Shown here: positions 3,624-7,432 of the stretch, in pieces
Numbering within the stretch: position 1 is the first letter of the stretch
Layout of the letters: every line of letters starts with the position of its first letter
NCBI GenBank assembly: GCA_003448685.1
Contig: DLXW01000133.1
Span: 1 to 7,432, forward strand
DNA from: Cyanothece sp. UBA12306
GTDB taxonomy: Bacteria > Cyanobacteriota > Cyanobacteriia > Cyanobacteriales > Microcystaceae
Direction of reading: 5' to 3'
DNA: 7,432 nt
The notes under the pieces: model-generated
Seen by the model: only the letters and a program-made list of their open reading frames with translations
What the model was told of the DNA's origin: nothing
The model's database searches: none
Made by a program: the position numbers and the translations under genes

Positions 3624-6509
3624 TTAACTACTCAACTGTTGTAAACGACGACTTTCTTGTTCGATAACTTGACGAGAAAATCCAGTGTCTTGGGAGAGAA
3701 GCTCATCAAACATAGTCACTTCGATCGCCAACAAATAAGCTTTAGCAGAAGTTACCATGAAGGTTGAGTCAGTTTCCATTCTCCCTAACACCTCTAATTC
3801 GTTTAAGGGAACAACAGGAACTACTTCCTCGGTAATAACTTCTCCATCCTCTAAGTGGTGTTGAGCTTCGAGTTTTCCTCGCAGTAGCAAGAATAAGTCC
3901 TTAGATACCTCACCTTGTTTCAAGATAACCTGCGATCGCTCATATTCCTTCAGAGATACCTGATAAGCTAAATCCATGAGACTTTCTGCTTTTAATCCAG
4001 TCAATAAATCGTAACTCGATAAATATAATAATTTTTCGAGGGGAGTAACAATAATCGATTGTGTGTCTTGGGATCTTTCTACAATCTGTTGTGCTGTTTC
4101 CTTTAACAAAGTATTGAACATCAACTGGCTATTCAATAGTTGCTGTGCTTGTTGCTGTCCCCGTTCTACATCCAATTGAGCCAATAAATACAGACTCACA
4201 GCTTTGGTTAAGGAATCAGGTTCGTTAAATAACGCCTCGAGATAACCCACCATAACTTCATCCGCAACTTGAGATGCTTCATCATCCGTTTGTTTTAGCT
4301 GCTCTTCCATGCGGGAAAAAACCGTAGGATCAAGTCGTTCTTCCCAACTTGGCTCCCCAGTTTCGAGTAATTCGGGTAGAACATGATGGGTTAAACTGCC
4401 CAAAGCTAAGGCAAAGCGGGTTGCTTCGGGGCCTGATTCCAATTCTTCAAGAATCTTGAGAATTCCCTTGGCAATGACTCTTTGTTTTTGGGCGATGGTA
4501 GAGCGTAAAATTCCTAGTCCTGTGCGTAGGTGGGGAAGATTTAAACCAGAAGGAGGGTGTAATAAAGCTAGTTCTTGCTCTCGTAGATCATTCAACTGTT
4601 GCAGAACAATATTACCCCGACGTAGCAGTTGGGAATCTTCGTCCAAATCAGCGAGAATTTGAGCTTCTTCTTCAAGAGTTAAACCGTATTGCTGAGATAA
4701 AGATTGAACTCCCTCTTTTTCAATCACATCCCCGATAGATTTTTCTTTTTTAACCACTTTAAATAAGTCTTTGGCTAACCCTTGCGCTCCTCTTCTGCGC
4801 TTACCGCTACCTCCTACCATACCCCGAATTCGAGAACGGAAGCTTTGCATCCGTAGTTGATTTTCTCGGCTACGCTGTTGATTAGGATCGAATAAATCGG
4901 GATCTTCTACCCCTAATTCCGTCAAAATGGTTAAGTGTTCCTGTTCACTAACTCCCAATTCTTCGCGCATCTGTTTCAACACTTCCAAACTGGTGGAACT
5001 GTTGACATAGCCTTCTTCTAAAGAATCCCGTAAGATACCTTTATAAGCTTCTAGACGTTTATCTCCGGTAAATCCAGGGAGTATTTTCGCTAAAACATAG
5101 ACTTCATCGGAGTTTAACGAGTCGAGAGAACGTCCTTCTAAGAAACGGGAAACATCCACCTCTAAACGTTCTAATTGCTGACGCAAACGACCCGCTAAGC
5201 TTTCACGAGCATAGCGATCATTAGTCCGTCCCCAGGTGCGATATAACCACAGGGTGCTGACCACTACTAAGGTAATATTAAAGAGATATTGTAGAGCAAC
5301 GGGTAACTTAGCAATGTAGGCGCGACCAGCAAAAATAAAGAAGAAATTGAACACCCAAAAAGTTGTCAGGGTAAAGATTTCGTGTTGGAGTTTGAGGGGA
5401 GGAAGATTGGGATTACGACGACGTTGATAGGTAATATAGAATTTTTCTAGGTAAGTTCCTATGTAATAGGCTAACACCATGGAAATACCCACCGTTAAGG
5501 GTGCTGCTATTAATCGAGGGATAGGAATAGCTTGACCAAACAGATAAAATCCTGGTCCAAAGAGCAATTCTATTTGATTTTCTTGGTGAGTCCAGGCACC
5601 TGACAATAAATAAGCCCAACTTCCTGAATAAAGATAATAGTAAGAGAAAAAACCCACCACCAAGCCAGCATAGCTATAGTAGAGTAATTTGTAATCAGGA
5701 CGTTTAATTCTGTCCCAATAAGCTCTTTCTGCATCGATATCTACACAGGGGCTATGACAAGCTACACAAGCACTCGATTCGCTTCCATCTTCATTGATTT
5801 GACGACACATCGATTGGGTAATTAGGCTTTTTTGTCCTTCATGGGCGACACTGTTGAGTAGTCCTCTGGGTTCGCTATAAAATTCCTGAACAGGAGACAT
5901 GGGACAAAAATACTGACACCAGGATTTGCCGCCATAGAGATAACCCACTACCATGGCAGAACCAATACTGAACAGTAAAAAGCTACCTAAGATAATCCGG
6001 CTAGAATCATAAAAAAGCAGACGGCCACAAACCCCAATGTATAAGAGGGCTAATTGTACTTTGATATAGTTTTGCCCTAACCAAGAATCGTCTTTAATTT
6101 TGACTAATTCGTAGCGAATTTTCCCAGTTTTAGCATTAACCCGTTTTTTTTGTCGTTGTTTTCCCAGATGTCGAGCGGTTTGGGAGAAAAATCCCAAAGG
6201 ACAAATGCGTCGCCAAAATTCATGGCCAAATACCAACAGGACAAATACCCCCGTAGGAACAATTAAGCCCCAAAATAAAGAAGCTCCCATAGCATAGGGT
6301 TTTTCTTCTAAACATACCCCCTGGACGCGAATACAGGTTTCAGGGTTAAAAACTGCCTGACTTAATTTAAAGGGACTCCAACCCGTATTGGGGTTTGTTA
6401 GCCAGGGGGAAATGGGGTCATAAAATAATGAAAAAATTAAGATTAACCAACCGCCGGCCAGAATAGACCGAACGATGTGCATCTGCTTTTCAGGGATTTT
6501 AGCCAACAT
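3624..6509 (-). CDS. Membrane polyferredoxin-like protein with C-terminal cyclic-nucleotide-binding-like domain (961 aa)
   Basis: The N-terminal half has about eight membrane spans (roughly 11-30, 76-97, 150-166, 172-192, 274-296, 331-353, 378-398, 404-423). Basic loops at 100-147 and 354-370 place both ends and the main cysteine loop in the cytoplasm. Cysteines follow a NapH/NosR/CcoG-like plan: C103-P, C198-x3-C202-P after span 4, then C235 and C248-x2-C251-x3-C255, probably one [4Fe-4S] site. The usual first CX3CP is altered, with Trp99 where Cys is expected. C59 and C66 lie in the first outer loop. Residues 425-830 are a charged helical linker with two similar segments (511-533 and 601-623). 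Residues 831-955 are a Crp-like beta roll (VILKQGEVSKDLFLLLRGKL), but the phosphate-binding cassette region NELEVLGRMETDSTF lacks the canonical Arg, so cAMP binding is doubtful. By family, the N-terminal part passes electrons through the membrane; what it serves here is unknown. The start ATG has only a distant AGG upstream; Met10 is a possible alternative. The gene lies 120 bases after the 117-residue gene and is probably co-transcribed with it. Confidence 0.88.
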   Translation of the reverse strand: MLAKIPEKQMHIVRSILAGGWLILIFSLFYDPISPWLTNPNTGWSPFKLSQAVFNPETCIRVQGVCLEEKPYAMGASLFWGLIVPTGVFVLLVFGHEFWRRICPLGFFSQTARHLGKQRQKKRVNAKTGKIRYELVKIKDDSWLGQNYIKVQLALLYIGVCGRLLFYDSSRIILGSFLLFSIGSAMVVGYLYGGKSWCQYFCPMSPVQEFYSEPRGLLNSVAHEGQKSLITQSMCRQINEDGSESSACVACHSPCVDIDAERAYWDRIKRPDYKLLYYSYAGLVVGFFSYYYLYSGSWAYLLSGAWTHQENQIELLFGPGFYLFGQAIPIPRLIAAPLTVGISMVLAYYIGTYLEKFYITYQRRRNPNLPPLKLQHEIFTLTTFWVFNFFFIFAGRAYIAKLPVALQYLFNITLVVVSTLWLYRTWGRTNDRYARESLAGRLRQQLERLEVDVSRFLEGRSLDSLNSDEVYVLAKILPGFTGDKRLEAYKGILRDSLEEGYVNSSTSLEVLKQMREELGVSEQEHLTILTELGVEDPDLFDPNQQRSRENQLRMQSFRSRIRGMVGGSGKRRRGAQGLAKDLFKVVKKEKSIGDVIEKEGVQSLSQQYGLTLEEEAQILADLDEDSQLLRRGNIVLQQLNDLREQELALLHPPSGLNLPHLRTGLGILRSTIAQKQRVIAKGILKILEELESGPEATRFALALGSLTHHVLPELLETGEPSWEERLDPTVFSRMEEQLKQTDDEASQVADEVMVGYLEALFNEPDSLTKAVSLYLLAQLDVERGQQQAQQLLNSQLMFNTLLKETAQQIVERSQDTQSIIVTPLEKLLYLSSYDLLTGLKAESLMDLAYQVSLKEYERSQVILKQGEVSKDLFLLLRGKLEAQHHLEDGEVITEEVVPVVPLNELEVLGRMETDSTFMVTSAKAYLLAIEVTMFDELLSQDTGFSRQVIEQESRRLQQLSS
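3932..3939. repeat. HIP1 octamer GCGATCGC
   Basis: This is one copy of the highly iterated palindrome GCGATCGC, inside the cyclic-nucleotide-binding-like part of the 961-residue gene. HIP1 is strongly over-represented in many cyanobacterial chromosomes. One exact copy in 7.4 kb of AT-rich DNA supports the assignment but is a low density, so this is not a HIP1-rich genome on this evidence. Confidence 0.85.
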
Positions 6510-6629
6510 GGGAATTTTAACCTAGATATCTAATGATTGTTGACATTTTTCTGTCCAATTCTTTCGATTCCTTTGTGATTCGGTTAAGGCTAACTTAATT
6601 TGTCCTGCTAGGAGAGAGCAATTGTCTAA
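6510..6629 (-). other. 120-base spacer upstream of the 961-aa gene, possibly with its own promoter
   Basis: Read on the minus strand, TTGGACA is followed about 19 bases later by TAGATATC, some 25 bases before the ATG of the 961-residue gene. This is a loose match to a -35/-10 pair with spacing a little too long. A tight TCCT-AGC-AGGA hairpin just after the 117-residue gene has no T run, so I do not call it a terminator. Whether the 961-residue gene is read through from upstream or started here is open. Confidence 0.25.
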
Positions 6630-6983
6630 TTATTCGGTAGCTTCTGAATCATCTGTAGAAGACTCTTGAGGTTTGTCCTTTTTTTTCTTAGCCAGTAACC
6701 CCATAGCTGCCTTTTTCCGAGTTTTTGGCTGTTTGACTTGATATAAATCTACTTCGCCTTCTTCAGAGACTTCTTTAATGAATCCTTGGTTAACTAAGGG
6801 AGTGAGAATGGCTAAAGTAGCTTGTTCATCTTTGGCGATTTTTTCAGCAATTTCTAGTAAACTCTTTTTTCCTGACCTTCTCAGCCAATTAATTAAAGTT
6901 CTTTCATCTTCAGGGAGTTTCTGAAGATTACTGAACTTTAACCCAGAGGAGTCAGATTCCTGATTTTCATAAAATTTAGTCAT
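6630..6983 (-). CDS. Small winged-helix-like protein with lysine-rich tail (117 aa)
   Basis: Residues 22-84 read as a compact helix-turn-helix/winged-helix unit. Helix 1 is LPEDERTLINWLRRSG, helix 2 SLLEIAEKIAK, helix 3 DEQATLAILTPLVNQGF, and then a beta wing (IKEVSEEGEVDLYQVK). The pattern 'one more helix step, then GFI.E' is typical of MarR/ArsR-like folds that bind DNA or act as protein adaptors. Residues 85-105 are rich in Lys/Arg (KTRKKAAMGLLAKKKKDK). The last dozen residues are acidic and Ser/Thr-rich, probably disordered. There is no metal-binding Cys or signal peptide. The start is well supported: AGAGGA lies 7 bases before the ATG. The gene begins only 18 bases after the stop of the MinD-like gene, so the two are surely one transcript. 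I do not recognise a named family. DNA binding is possible but unproven, and a partner role for the adjacent ATPase or membrane protein is equally open. Confidence 0.8.
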   Translation of the reverse strand: MTKFYENQESDSSGLKFSNLQKLPEDERTLINWLRRSGKKSLLEIAEKIAKDEQATLAILTPLVNQGFIKEVSEEGEVDLYQVKQPKTRKKAAMGLLAKKKKDKPQESSTDDSEATE

Positions 6984-6990
6984 GGAAAGT

Positions 6991-6996
6991 TCCTCT
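6991..6996 (-). promoter_or_regulatory. Ribosome binding site AGAGGA for the 117-aa gene
   Basis: On the minus strand AGAGGA is followed by seven bases (ACTTTCC) and the ATG at 6981-6983. This fixes the start of the 117-residue gene and places its translation initiation inside the 18-base gap after the MinD-like stop, consistent with coupled expression. Confidence 0.7.
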
Positions 6997-7001
6997 TAAC
7001 T

Positions 7002-7432
7002 TCAGTTAATATGGCTGACAATGTTTTTATATTCCTGGGTTAAGGCATGATCGGGGTTTTTCACGCAAAATAGTCCTTGACTTCCTAAACGTAACATATC
7101 TGTTGAGAGGGGCATAATACCTGCTACGGGAATTTGATAGGTTTCTGTGACCTTATCTTTGAGTACACCAAAATCGAAGTCCGGTAGAGCTTTATTGATC
7201 ACCAGTAACATTTGGGGTACTTCTAATTCTCTAGCAACTTCTACCATTACCGCCGTTCCTAAATAATCCTGTTGGTCGGGCCGCAGGATAATCACCAAAG
7301 TTTCGGATAATCCAATCGAAAGTAAGGTCTCTTCGTTCATTCCAGGGTGAGTATCGACCAAGAGATAGTCCAGTTCTAATTGTTCCCCTAGTTCGTAAAA
7401 TCCTTCTTGTAATAGACCTCTTGCAAAAGTTT
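7002..7432 (-). CDS. MinD/ParA-like P-loop ATPase, C-terminal part (partial, 5' end outside window)
   Basis: The visible 142 residues are the C-terminal part of a SIMIBI-class P-loop ATPase of the MinD/ParA group; the frame stays open to the window edge. The protein begins here at TFARGLLQEGFYELG and continues into ELDYLLVDTHPGMNEET, the Walker B-like strand and following loop. This matches MinD 'DYIIIDSPAGIE' in position but has THPG in place of SPAG. Further on, ETLVIILRPDQQDYLGT corresponds to the 'vTtPe..slrda' strand-helix. The strand PQMLLVINKALPDFD matches the base-recognising 'lvvNr' strand. IPVAGIMPLSTDMLRLGSQG matches 'vlgviPyd..v..a...G'. The Walker A motif lies outside the window. 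No CxxC is seen, arguing against an Mrp/ApbC-type iron-sulfur carrier. There is no obvious C-terminal amphipathic membrane-targeting helix like that of MinD. The TTG at 7359-7361 is internal, not the start. The gene is the first visible member of the three-gene minus-strand set. Confidence 0.9.
   Translation of the reverse strand, partial: TFARGLLQEGFYELGEQLELDYLLVDTHPGMNEETLLSIGLSETLVIILRPDQQDYLGTAVMVEVARELEVPQMLLVINKALPDFDFGVLKDKVTETYQIPVAGIMPLSTDMLRLGSQGLFCVKNPDHALTQEYKNIVSHIN

Noticed and set aside
4456..4662. Open frame of 68 codons on the + strand inside the 961-residue gene
   Set aside because: It lies opposite a well-supported conserved coding region, and its Ser/Arg-rich composition is typical of an antisense shadow.
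5413..5619. Open frame of 68 codons on the minus strand inside the 961-residue gene in another frame
   Set aside because: It overlaps the membrane-span coding region, has no ribosome binding site and has no recognisable protein features.
5764..5780. CxxCH (C248-H252) as a c-type heme site
   Set aside because: The motif sits in a predicted cytoplasmic loop together with C235 and C255, which fits a [4Fe-4S] site better. Cytochrome c attachment occurs on the outer side of the membrane.
6600..6630. TCCTGCTAGGA hairpin after the 117-residue gene as a terminator
   Set aside because: The stem is four pairs and no T run follows on the minus strand, so read-through to the 961-residue gene is more likely.
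1..7432. CRISPR array, tRNA or rRNA genes, transposase
   Set aside because: I searched by eye on both strands and found no regular spacer-repeat pattern, no tRNA-like arms with CCA-adjacent stems, and no transposase reading frame.

Overview
The window is a stretch of cyanobacterial chromosome. The evidence is the C-terminal end of psbA (photosystem II D1, including its processing site), a Uma2-type nuclease gene of a family greatly expanded in cyanobacteria, one HIP1 octamer (GCGATCGC), degenerate TGTTCCC heptamer repeats, and AT-rich coding and intergenic DNA. The base composition suits a Crocosphaera/Cyanothece-like unicellular or related AT-rich lineage, but the genus is inference.

Layout on the + strand, left side: the 3' end of psbA (1-198) closes with a strong intrinsic terminator (227-263). 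A 363-base gap with repeats follows (199-561), then a complete Uma2/DUF820 gene (562-1188). A repeat-rich spacer (1189-1381) separates this from a minus-strand gene (1382-3193) for a 603-residue protein with about five C-terminal TPR units and an N-terminal region I do not recognise. Between that gene's 5' end and the next minus-strand gene, on the + strand, is a probable 22-codon membrane micro-ORF (3465-3533). It has a very good Shine-Dalgarno that could be masked by pairing with a complementary stretch just after its stop codon. A hairpin at 3576-3602 lies between it and the converging long gene.

The right half (3624-7432) is a minus-strand set of three genes, read right to left. First comes the C-terminal part of a MinD/ParA-like ATPase, cut by the window edge. 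After 18 bases comes a 117-residue protein with a winged-helix-like core and a lysine-rich tail. After a further 120 bases comes a 961-residue membrane protein. Its N-terminal half looks like a NapH/NosR/CcoG-type polyferredoxin: about eight membrane spans and a cytoplasmic cysteine cluster. A long helical linker follows, and the protein ends in a Crp-like cyclic-nucleotide-binding fold whose phosphate-binding cassette looks degenerate.

How they may work together is inference. The three right-hand genes have the appearance of one module in which a P-loop ATPase and a small helix-turn-helix-like adaptor act with a membrane redox protein that carries a cytoplasmic sensor-like domain. No function for this set is established by the sequence. 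It and the micro-ORF are the two parts most worth following up. The left half is ordinary photosynthesis-gene flank plus accessory DNA.
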